Assembly: GCA_947565265.1 (NCBI GenBank)
Contig: CANOFK010000112.1
Location: forward strand, 1-5,031
Reading direction: 5' to 3'
DNA length: 5,031 nt
Origin: an uncultured Clostridia bacterium
Lineage (GTDB): Bacteria; Bacillota; Clostridia; Oscillospirales; Acutalibacteraceae
The position numbers and the translations under genes are program-made. Positions 1 through 4,957 of this stretch are shown here, one piece after another. The notes below the pieces were generated by a model. That model had not been told where the DNA came from. It saw only the letters and a program-made list of their open reading frames with translations, and ran no database searches. The first letter of the stretch is position 1, and each line of letters starts with the position of its first letter.

Positions 1-60
1 GTGGGGGCCCTGCCGGTGCCGCTGGCTTATGTTTATGGTTTAGACGGTGGTTGGTTGTGG

Positions 61-2004
61 TTAGTGGCAGCCCTGCTGCTGGCACCGCCAATAGGCTGTG
101 GGGTCGGTGGGGTCCCAGGTATGGCCCCACGCCAGCTTGAGCCCGGCCGGTTTGGCCATGGGGCCGCTGGTTTCGGTGGGCGATATGTAGACCTCTGTGC
201 CCAGCGCGCAGTTATCGTAGATCCACTTGGCGTCCCGGCAGTTCAGCCGGATGCAGCCCAGGGAGCGGGTGGTGCCCAGGTTGTTGTACTCGCCGGACCA
301 CATGGTGTAGTTGTTCCGCTGGTCGTTGGGCACGGAGTGGAAGAGGTAGTTGCCCTCAATTTGGGTGCACCACTGGGCCCAACTGCCCCCTACCATCTCC
401 AGCCAGCGGTAGCGGGCCGGGGTGTAGTAGGTGCCGGTGGGCGTGGGGTTGCCGCAGGACACCAGCATGGAACGCACGGGGATGTTGTATTTCCCGTCAT
501 CCCCCTTGGCAAAGATGATCAGGTAGTTGGCGGGCTTGTACACCTTGATGTAGTAGGGGCCCTCTACCACCCCTAAGCCGGAGATATCCTCCTGCATCAG
601 GCCGTCTTTATAGTAGCGTTTCCAGCCGGATTTCATGTAAAAGCCCGTAGCCGCCGCGCCGTTTTGGTCAAACAGGTAGGTTTTGCCGTCGATCACCTGC
701 TCGCCCCGCAGGAACTTCCCTTTGGGGCCCACATAGTACTTCTGCCCGCCGTCTTGCAGCCAGCCCACTTTGGGGGTTGTGGTATCTGCCACAAAATCCG
801 TCCAGCGCTCGCTGCCCGGCACCGGGATGATATAGTCATGGGTTGTGGTGGCCTCTACCACCTGGCCGTAGAACCAGCTTTCCGGGAACAGGTCATAGAA
901 GTTTTTGACCCCGGCCTTGGTCTGCACCGTGCCCTCGGGGGTGCGGCCCATCATCCGGTTGACCACGGTGACAGCCTCGGCCCGGGTAATGCCCTGGGAG
1001 GGGTTGAAGTTGCCCTTCTGGTCGCCGCTGATCCACCCCCGCTGGTAGGCGGAAATGATGTAGTCCCTGGCCCAGTGGTTCCCGCTTACATCCGGGAAGG
1101 GGCAGTCCCCTTCCAGCAGCCCGTCGCAGGAGGCGGCAATGGTGGCGAACTCCGCCCGGGTGATCACCTGGTTGGGCCGGTAGGTGCCGTCCGCGTACCC
1201 GTTGATGATGCCCAGGCTTTGGATCTTGTTTACGGCCGGGGCGAACCACTGGGTGGTTACGTCGGAGAACCGGGCCTCGCCGCCGGTCTGTTTTTTCAGC
1301 AGGCCGTAAAAGATGGCCGCGGCCTCGGCCCGCGTTACCTTCTTATTGGGCTTAAAGGTGCCGTTTTCGTAGCCCTGCATATAGGCCCGGTGGGACACGG
1401 TATCAAACAGGCTCTCGATGGTTTTTGTCCAACGGGCTGTAAAAGAGGTATCTTCCATGACCGGCTGGGCCAGGGGGTCGGCCTCCTGGCCGTCCGCGTC
1501 CAGCCAGCCGTCCAGCAGCAGTTCCTCCCCCGCGCCGGTGGGGATATCTTCCGGTTTCAGGCTTTCCCCGGCCAGGAGGGTTACGGTGACCACCCACTCC
1601 TCCGGGCGCAGGATAAAGCTGACCGTTACCTTCTCCTTGGGGGCCGGGCTTTCTTCAGGGGCGGGGCTTTCCTCAGGGGCGGGGCTTTCTTCCGGGTCCG
1701 GGCTTTCCCCAGGGGCCGGGGATTCTTCGGGGGCCGGGCTTTCTTCTGGGGCAGGGGATTCTTCGCCGGGTTCCTCCGGGCTGCTTTCGTCCGGGCTGCT
1801 GGGCCCGCTTTCGCCAGGGCCCTCTTCCGCGGCCCCGTCCTCCTCCGGGGCTATCACGTCCGGGGTATCCGTTAGGCCGGGGGCGCTTTCCGGCCCGGCG
1901 GCGCTGGAGGCCGGCAGCGCCAGGCAGGCCACCAGCAGGACACACAGGCAGAGGGAGAGGATCTGCCGGAATTTTTTGGGGGGATGGGAAACGGGCGTTT
2001 TCAT
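61..2004 (-). CDS. Exported SLH-domain L,D-transpeptidase (YkuD family)
   Basis: The gene encodes a 647-residue secreted cell-wall enzyme. Residues 1-36 form a signal peptide: a basic stretch (K10, K11, R13), a hydrophobic core around 14-30, and an Ala-rich cleavage region near 32-36. Residues 37-123 are a Pro/Glu/Ser-rich spacer holding seven hexapeptide repeats (81-122). Residues about 124-193 resemble an InlB B-repeat (DGW near 165, TARW near 189). Three SLH modules follow at about 197-240, 244-292 and 301-351, each with a TRAE motif (224, 282, 340), plus a degenerate fourth near 369-391. Glycine/aromatic choline- or glucan-binding-like repeats lie at about 411-470. The YkuD domain (about 484-607) carries His556 and the SLGCIRL motif with the presumed catalytic Cys584. 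By family knowledge it acts on the third residue of stem peptides, forming 3-3 cross-links or attaching proteins, while the SLH modules bind secondary wall polymer. The start has GAGGAG about 10 nt upstream. Domain calls are by eye; the enzyme class is secure, the exact reaction is not. Confidence 0.92.
   Translation of the reverse strand: MKTPVSHPPKKFRQILSLCLCVLLVACLALPASSAAGPESAPGLTDTPDVIAPEEDGAAEEGPGESGPSSPDESSPEEPGEESPAPEESPAPEESPAPGESPDPEESPAPEESPAPEESPAPKEKVTVSFILRPEEWVVTVTLLAGESLKPEDIPTGAGEELLLDGWLDADGQEADPLAQPVMEDTSFTARWTKTIESLFDTVSHRAYMQGYENGTFKPNKKVTRAEAAAIFYGLLKKQTGGEARFSDVTTQWFAPAVNKIQSLGIINGYADGTYRPNQVITRAEFATIAASCDGLLEGDCPFPDVSGNHWARDYIISAYQRGWISGDQKGNFNPSQGITRAEAVTVVNRMMGRTPEGTVQTKAGVKNFYDLFPESWFYGQVVEATTTHDYIIPVPGSERWTDFVADTTTPKVGWLQDGGQKYYVGPKGKFLRGEQVIDGKTYLFDQNGAAATGFYMKSGWKRYYKDGLMQEDISGLGVVEGPYYIKVYKPANYLIIFAKGDDGKYNIPVRSMLVSCGNPTPTGTYYTPARYRWLEMVGGSWAQWCTQIEGNYLFHSVPNDQRNNYTMWSGEYNNLGTTRSLGCIRLNCRDAKWIYDNCALGTEVYISPTETSGPMAKPAGLKLAWGHTWDPTDPTAYWRCQQQGCH
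1639..1764 (-). repeat. Seven tandem 18-bp units coding Glu-Glu-Ser-Pro-Ala-Pro
   Basis: Within the transpeptidase gene, 126 bp consist of seven consecutive 18-bp units. They encode residues 81-122 as EESPAP repeated, with one variant unit, GESPDP (residues 99-104). The units are in frame and differ mostly at synonymous positions, so they have aged since expansion but may still change in copy number by slippage or recombination. The protein segment is acidic and proline-rich, and probably acts as a flexible, extended linker between the membrane/signal end and the wall-binding modules. It is not a CRISPR array: the units abut with no spacers. Confidence 0.9.
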
Positions 2005-2013
2005 GGTTTCATT

Positions 2014-2023
2014 GCTCCTCTTC
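2014..2023 (-). promoter_or_regulatory. Ribosome binding site of the L,D-transpeptidase gene
   Basis: Read on the minus strand, this is GAAGAGGAGC, ending 9 nt before the ATG at 2004. It supports that ATG as the start. A second ATG at 2012-2010 lies closer to the site but is out of frame and too near it to be used. Confidence 0.75.
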
Positions 2024-2070
2024 GTCTTTTTATGCTCCGCCGTCCCGTATCTATGCGAAACGGCAAGACC

Positions 2071-2099
2071 ATTATACTATATATTCCCGCAAAAGGGAA
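2071..2099 (-). promoter_or_regulatory. Sigma-A-type promoter for the L,D-transpeptidase gene
   Basis: On the minus strand a perfect TATAAT (2076-2071) is preceded, after a 17-nt spacer, by TTCCCT (2099-2094), a poor -35 match. Transcription would start near 2064, giving a leader of about 60 nt. The weak -35 and the dyad 2082-2101 that overlaps it suggest that an activator or repressor may act here. The -10 box is the stronger part of the call. Confidence 0.6.
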
Positions 2100-2101
2100 T
2101 A
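2082..2101. promoter_or_regulatory. Dyad (possible operator) over the transpeptidase -35 region
   Basis: The arms TATTCCC (2082-2088) and GGGAATA (2095-2101) are perfect 7-bp inverted repeats around a 6-bp centre. The dyad covers the -35 box and most of the spacer of the leftward promoter, where a bound dimer would affect polymerase. No regulator can be named from the sequence. Confidence 0.4.
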
Positions 2102-2133
2102 CACCCCAGCGGTTTTTCTCTCGTCAAATTCCA

Positions 2134-2201
2134 TCCCCCTGCCCGCCCCTTCCCCAAAGCCGCCAAAATACCGGCAGCCTACGACCCGGACGGCAGGGGG
2201 A
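2134..2201. repeat. 10-bp inverted repeat with 48-nt loop in the divergent intergenic region
   Basis: TCCCCCTGCC (2134-2143) is the exact inverted complement of GGCAGGGGGA (2192-2201). It lies upstream of both divergent promoters, so it would not be in either mapped transcript. No T-tract follows either arm in a terminator-like way. It could be a protein-binding site pair or the remnant of an inserted element. The rest of 2102-2236 shows no gene with a credible ribosome site. Confidence 0.5.
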
Positions 2202-2236
2202 GGCGGGGGATTTTGTAAGTTTTTATGAAATAGCGG

Positions 2237-2265
2237 TTGAATTCCCCGCGCTGTTATGGTACAAT
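2237..2265 (+). promoter_or_regulatory. Extended -10 sigma-A promoter for the small membrane protein gene
   Basis: TTGAAT (2237-2242), a 17-nt spacer and TACAAT (2260-2265), with TG one base before the -10 box (extended -10). Transcription would begin near 2272 and leave a leader of about 54 nt ahead of the ATG at 2326. Spacing and both boxes are close to consensus. Confidence 0.75.
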
Positions 2266-2295
2266 AAATGGAAAAGCTATACGAAAATTTATAAC

Positions 2296-2310
2296 TGCAC
2301 CGGTGCACCG
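2296..2310. promoter_or_regulatory. Overlapping palindromes in the leader of the membrane protein gene
   Basis: TGCACCGGTGCA (2296-2307) is a perfect 12-bp palindrome, and CGGTGCACCG (2301-2310) is a second perfect palindrome overlapping it. They sit between the predicted transcription start (about 2272) and the ribosome site (2313-2318). A dimeric repressor site just downstream of the promoter is possible; as RNA the loop would be too tight for a good hairpin. Function unknown. Confidence 0.4.
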
Positions 2311-2325
2311 GGAAAGGAAACCAAA

Positions 2326-2865
2326 ATGGGCGATGTATTTATAGAACGCATGGTAAAAAAGAGATTTGAGAGCACCGACCTGCTGGTTGTCATCGGGGTG
2401 GTCCTGGGGATCATTTTGCTAAGCGCGGTGGGTTTTGTGGTTGGTATGATGATCATCCCCTTCCCCATGATCACTCTGCTGGTTGCGGCGGGCTCGGTTT
2501 TTGGCGGCTACAAATTGGTGGGTATGCGGATGCTGGAGTTTGAATACAGCCTGACCAACGGGTTTGTTACGGTGGACAAGATCCTTAATAAATCCAGCCG
2601 GAAACGGATGACCTCGTTTGAGTGCGACTCCTGCGAGGACATCGGCAAGTTTACGGAAAACGAGGCCCGGCTTAAGACCCGGTCCTTTGACACCAGGGTA
2701 TATGCCACGGAATTTTCGGACCACCGGGACTCGTGGTTTATGATTGTGCGCAGCGGCAAGACCGGGAAAACGCTGGTTGTGTTTGACCCGGATGAGGATT
2801 TGCTGGAGGCTATTAAGAAGTATATCCCACGCTCGCTGAAGTTTGAAAAGTTTGGCCGGGGGTAA
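2326..2865 (+). CDS. Small two-helix membrane protein, probably DUF6106-like
   Basis: The product has 179 residues. After a short charged N-terminus (ERMVKKRFES, 7-16) come two hydrophobic segments, about 19-44 and 45-66, separated by Pro-rich residues PFP (45-47); these look like a helical hairpin in the membrane. The rest (67-179) is polar and probably cytoplasmic. It begins with EFEYSLTNGFVTVDKILNKS (71-90) and then a basic RKR, a pattern I associate with Clostridial proteins of the DUF6106 type and with PH-like membrane domains; that link is from memory and not certain. A CDSC pair (C100, C103) follows. The start at 2326 has AAAGGA 7 nt upstream; the frame stays open further upstream to 1984, but that extension has no ribosome site and crosses the promoter. 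The gene stands alone, with its own promoter and terminator, converging on alr. Function unknown. Confidence 0.85.
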   Translation: MGDVFIERMVKKRFESTDLLVVIGVVLGIILLSAVGFVVGMMIIPFPMITLLVAAGSVFGGYKLVGMRMLEFEYSLTNGFVTVDKILNKSSRKRMTSFECDSCEDIGKFTENEARLKTRSFDTRVYATEFSDHRDSWFMIVRSGKTGKTLVVFDPDEDLLEAIKKYIPRSLKFEKFGRG

Positions 2866-2875
2866 AAAGGCATAA

Positions 2876-2907
2876 AAAGAGAGGGAGCCTGTGGGTTCCC
2901 TCTTTTT
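2876..2907. terminator. Bidirectional intrinsic terminator
   Basis: The stem GAGGGAGCC (2881-2889) pairs with GGTTCCCTC (2894-2902), nine pairs with one G-U, around a TGTG loop. It is followed by TTTTT (2903-2907) on the plus strand and flanked by AAAAAGA (2874-2880) on the left, which reads as T-rich on the minus strand. It lies 10 nt after the membrane protein stop and about 63 nt past the alr stop, so it can end both converging transcripts. Confidence 0.9.
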
Positions 2908-2969
2908 GCGGCCGGTTTCATTGGAGATAAAACAGAAGGGGCTTTCTGTAGAAAGTTCCCGCGGGGTCT

Positions 2970-4181
2970 TCAACGGCTTTTGTGGGGGTTATTTTTTATC
3001 AACTGGTTGTAGATGCTCTCTACTTGGCCGCCTTTTAGGTAGACCCGCGGCACCCTTTTGGACAGCGCGCACACCACCTCATAGTTGATGGTGCCCTCCC
3101 AGCCGGCCAGCTCCGTGGCGGTGATCTCCTCCGCCCCGTCCCGGCCGATCAGGGTGACCCTATCCCCCATACTGACCGGCCCCAGCGCGGTTACGTCGGC
3201 CATCAACTGGTCCATACAGATGCGCCCCAGCACCGGGCAGCGTTTCCCGTGGATTAACACCTGCGCCCCGCCGCCGGAAAGCGCCCGGGGGTAGCCGTCG
3301 GCATACCCTACCGGCACGGTGGCCACCCGCATGGCCCCCTGGGCGGTAAACTTGCGCCCATAGCTTACCGTTGCCCCGGCCTGCACCGTTTTTACATGGG
3401 ATACCACCGACCGCAGCGCCAGCGCCGGTTGCAGCCTGGGCTGGGCCCGCATCTCACCCGAAGGGCGCAGGCCATACAGCACTACCCCGGCCCGCACCAT
3501 ATCCATATGGGAGAGGGGGTAGTCGAACACCGCCGCCGAGTTGGCGCAGTGCCTGTACTTAAACCGCAGCCCCTCCCGTTGCAGGGCCTCTACCATCTCT
3601 TTAAAACAGCCGAACTGCCGCATGGTAAAGGCGTCCCCCGCCCGGCCCTCGTCCGAAACGGCAAAGTGGGTGAAGATGCCTTCCGGCTCCAGGCCCGGCA
3701 GGGTGCAGGCCGCCTTGACCTGGGCCACCGCCCCTTCGTCCCGGTTGATGTCCTGGAAGTAGAACCCCAGCCGGCTCATGCCCGTATCCACCTTGGCGTG
3801 TATCTTCACCCGCACCCCGGCCCGCTGGGCATGGGCAGACAGGGCCTGGGCGTACTCGGTGGAATAGACGCACTGGGAGATGTCCTCCAGGGCCAGCGTT
3901 GCGGCCTCTTCCGCCGGGGTAAAGCCCAGCACCAGCACCGGCCGGCGGATACCCTGCTGCCGCAACTGTAGGGCTTCCTCCAGGTTGGAAACCGCAAACC
4001 ACCCGGCGCCCAGGGCCTCCAGTTCGCCGGCAACCCGTTGGGCCCCGTGGCCGTAGCCGTCTGCCTTGACCACGCAGCAGACGGCGGCCTTGGGGCCGGC
4101 TGCCTGCCGTACCTGGGCAAAATTGTGCGCCAGCGCATCCAGGTCGATCTCCGCCCATGTCCTTCTCAGTATCTCTTCCAT
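2970..4181 (-). CDS. alr: Alanine racemase, PLP-dependent
   Basis: This 403-residue enzyme interconverts L- and D-alanine in the cytoplasm, supplying D-Ala for peptidoglycan stem peptides. The N-terminal alpha/beta barrel carries the PLP-binding motif VVKADGYGHG, with Lys39 as the Schiff-base lysine. KVDTGMSRLG (130-139) holds Lys130, equivalent to the carbamylated lysine of Geobacillus Alr, and Arg137. MVRAGVVLYG (228-237) holds the arginine near the PLP ring nitrogen. The C-terminal beta domain carries the second catalytic base, Tyr274 (TVSYGRKF), then GYADGYPR (292-299), CMDQ (322-325) and INYEVVCALSKRVPRVY (365-381). All key residues are intact. The length is slightly above the usual 360-390 because of a polar tail after residue 381. 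The ATG has AGGGAGG 5 nt upstream. ogt lies 62 bp upstream on the same strand, and a separate promoter is present. The presence of only one such gene here does not say whether it is the housekeeping copy. Confidence 0.97.
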   Translation of the reverse strand: MEEILRRTWAEIDLDALAHNFAQVRQAAGPKAAVCCVVKADGYGHGAQRVAGELEALGAGWFAVSNLEEALQLRQQGIRRPVLVLGFTPAEEAATLALEDISQCVYSTEYAQALSAHAQRAGVRVKIHAKVDTGMSRLGFYFQDINRDEGAVAQVKAACTLPGLEPEGIFTHFAVSDEGRAGDAFTMRQFGCFKEMVEALQREGLRFKYRHCANSAAVFDYPLSHMDMVRAGVVLYGLRPSGEMRAQPRLQPALALRSVVSHVKTVQAGATVSYGRKFTAQGAMRVATVPVGYADGYPRALSGGGAQVLIHGKRCPVLGRICMDQLMADVTALGPVSMGDRVTLIGRDGAEEITATELAGWEGTINYEVVCALSKRVPRVYLKGGQVESIYNQLIKNNPHKSR

Positions 4182-4231
4182 AAACGCCTCCCTCTCCCGG
4201 TGCCGGGGCTTTCCATGACCATCTTTTGGGT

Positions 4232-4260
4232 ATTATACCACCTTTACCGCTGCTTGGCAA
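4232..4260 (-). promoter_or_regulatory. Sigma-A promoter for alr, overlapping the 3' end of ogt
   Basis: Minus strand: TTGCCA (4260-4255), a 17-nt spacer and TATAAT (4237-4232). This is the strongest promoter in the window by consensus. The -35 box and part of the spacer lie in the last codons of ogt (stop at 4246-4244). Predicted start near 4225, leader about 44 nt. It allows alr to be expressed independently of any ogt read-through. Confidence 0.8.
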
Positions 4261-4738
4261 GGCACCCTGCGGGGGTGGGCGGCAGGGCGCCTTCTAACTG
4301 TAGCAGCTTTTGCTTGCGGCCGATCCCGCCGCCGTAGCCGGTGAGGGAGCCGTCGGCCCCTATGACCCTGTGGCAGGGGATGAGGATGGAGATGGGGTTG
4401 CGGTGGTTGGCCATACCCACTGCCCGGAAACCCTTGGGGCAGCCGGCCATTTCCGCCAACTGCCGGTAGCTGCGGGTTTCCCCGTAGGGGATTGCCAGCA
4501 GGGCCTGCCAGACCCGCTGCTGGAACCCGGTGCCTTTGGGGGCCAGGGGCAGCCCAAAGGCCCGCCGCTTGCCCCCGAAGTATTCCTCCAACTCCCCCTT
4601 TGCCCGCAGCAGCAGGGGCGTTTCCTCTTCCGGGCTGCCGGGCAGTATCTCCCGGCCAAACAGCAGGTGGGTCAGCGCGCCGTCTTTTTCTGCCAAAGTC
4701 AGGGGCCCCAGGGGGGAATCCCAAAATAAGCTGGCCAT
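4244..4738 (-). CDS. ogt: Methylated-DNA--[protein]-cysteine S-methyltransferase
   Basis: This 164-residue suicide DNA-repair protein transfers the alkyl group from O6-alkylguanine (and O4-alkylthymine) to its own cysteine. The active-site motif PCHRVIG lies at 121-127 with acceptor Cys122. Upstream are the helix-turn-helix DNA-binding part with SYRQLA (90-95; Tyr91), Arg105 in RAVG (the presumed arginine finger that takes the place of the flipped base), and ANHRNPISILI (110-120). After the motif come GADGSLTGYGGGIGRKQKLLQLEG (127-150, usual for the family). The N-terminal part, starting FDSPLGPLTL-like (FWDSPLGPLTL, 5-15), is short, as in Ogt-type proteins, and there is no AdaA domain. The ATG has an almost ideal AAGGAGG site 7 nt upstream. 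No terminator separates it from alr, so co-transcription is likely. ogt versus the C-terminal part of ada is decided by the absence of the Ada zinc domain. Confidence 0.95.
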   Translation of the reverse strand: MASLFWDSPLGPLTLAEKDGALTHLLFGREILPGSPEEETPLLLRAKGELEEYFGGKRRAFGLPLAPKGTGFQQRVWQALLAIPYGETRSYRQLAEMAGCPKGFRAVGMANHRNPISILIPCHRVIGADGSLTGYGGGIGRKQKLLQLEGALPPTPAGCLAKQR

Positions 4739-4764
4739 GGTGTTTCCTCCTTGTCGATTTGCAT
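4699..4764 (-). CDS. Possible leader peptide overlapping the start of ogt
   Basis: A 21-residue ORF (MQIDKEETPWPAYFGIPPWG plus one Pro) starts at 4764 behind a strong AAAAGGAG site 6 nt upstream. It runs through the ogt ribosome site, which forms its codons AAG-GAG-G, and stops 40 nt inside ogt in another frame. Ribosomes translating it would pass over the ogt start signal, so translational coupling or interference is possible. It may be chance, because A/G-rich leaders easily create such sites. Confidence 0.35.
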   Translation of the reverse strand: MQIDKEETPWPAYFGIPPWGP

Positions 4765-4782
4765 GATTTTCTCCTTTTCCAC

Positions 4783-4811
4783 TTGCGGGCAGGGGCTTTT
4801 TCCGTTATACT
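4783..4811 (+). promoter_or_regulatory. Promoter-like signal reading rightward, away from ogt
   Basis: Plus strand: TTGCGG (4783-4788), a 17-nt spacer and TATACT (4806-4811). Predicted start near 4818. It would transcribe the right part of the window, including the ORF starting at 4958. It lies downstream of, and faces, the leftward signal at 4890-4918, so both cannot run freely at once. Confidence 0.4.
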
Positions 4812-4851
4812 ATATGAAAAATGGCCTTATCCCACGGGGGTGGTACCCCGG

Positions 4852-4878
4852 CGGCCGGCGCAGCGCTTGCCCCGGCCG
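4852..4878. repeat. GC-rich inverted repeat in the ogt upstream region
   Basis: CGGCCGG (4852-4858) and CCGGCCG (4872-4878) form a perfect 7-bp stem with a 13-nt loop. Next to it, GGGG-TGGTA-CCCC (4837-4849) can form a smaller hairpin. Both would be in the leader of a leftward ogt transcript begun near 4883. There is no T-tract, so they are not intrinsic terminators. Confidence 0.45.
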
Positions 4879-4889
4879 TTTCACGGAAT

Positions 4890-4918
4890 ACTATACCACT
4901 TTCCCGCAAAAACCGCAA
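4890..4918 (-). promoter_or_regulatory. Likely leftward promoter for ogt
   Basis: Minus strand: TTGCGG (4918-4913), a 17-nt spacer and TATAGT (4895-4890). Start near 4883, leaving an unusually long leader of about 145 nt before ogt. A weaker alternative nearer the gene is GGATAA (4832-4827)-17-TATAAC (4809-4804), which would give a leader of about 58 nt. Confidence 0.5.
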
Positions 4919-4957
4919 GCCTCCGGGCTAAAGGGGCGTGTACGAAAAGGGGAGTTT

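Noticed and set aside
1..60. Possible terminator after the L,D-transpeptidase stop.
   Set aside because: Only a weak GC stem (GCCGG/CTGGC, near 12-26) is present and no T-tract follows on the minus strand; the true terminator, if any, lies outside the window.
61..81. C-x4-C-H at the transpeptidase end as a haem c attachment site.
   Set aside because: Although such spacing occurs in some multihaem cytochromes, there is only one site, no cytochrome fold and no maturation genes nearby.
1639..1764. Regular short repeats as a possible CRISPR array.
   Set aside because: The 18-bp units abut without spacers and code in frame within a protein gene.
664..1875. Long plus-strand open frame (403 codons) opposite the L,D-transpeptidase.
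   Set aside because: Its translation is low-complexity Gly/Val/Phe/Arg text without a domain or ribosome site, while the minus strand carries clear SLH domains; it is a by-product of GC-rich codon use.
1984..2325. Upstream extension of the small membrane protein frame to 1984.
   Set aside because: It crosses two promoters and inverted repeats, has no ribosome site, and the ATG at 2326 has one.
2932..2949. ACAGAA/TTCTGT hairpin just past alr as its terminator.
   Set aside because: The stem is only six pairs and A/T-rich with a weak T-tract; the hairpin at 2876-2907 is far stronger.
4166..4216. 16-codon ORF overlapping the alr start, parallel to the one before ogt.
   Set aside because: It lacks a convincing ribosome site, and such ORFs arise readily in purine-rich leaders.
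4838..4851. GGGTGGTACCCCGG resembles the T-box antiterminator core.
   Set aside because: The usual ACCGCG ending is not met, there is room for only about 20 nt of transcript upstream and so no specifier stem, no terminator follows, and no synthetase or amino-acid gene lies downstream.
4821..4931. Plus-strand 36-codon ORF beginning almost at the predicted start of a rightward transcript.
   Set aside because: No ribosome site; it would have to be leaderless, and its Gly/Ala/Pro-rich peptide looks like translated hairpin DNA.
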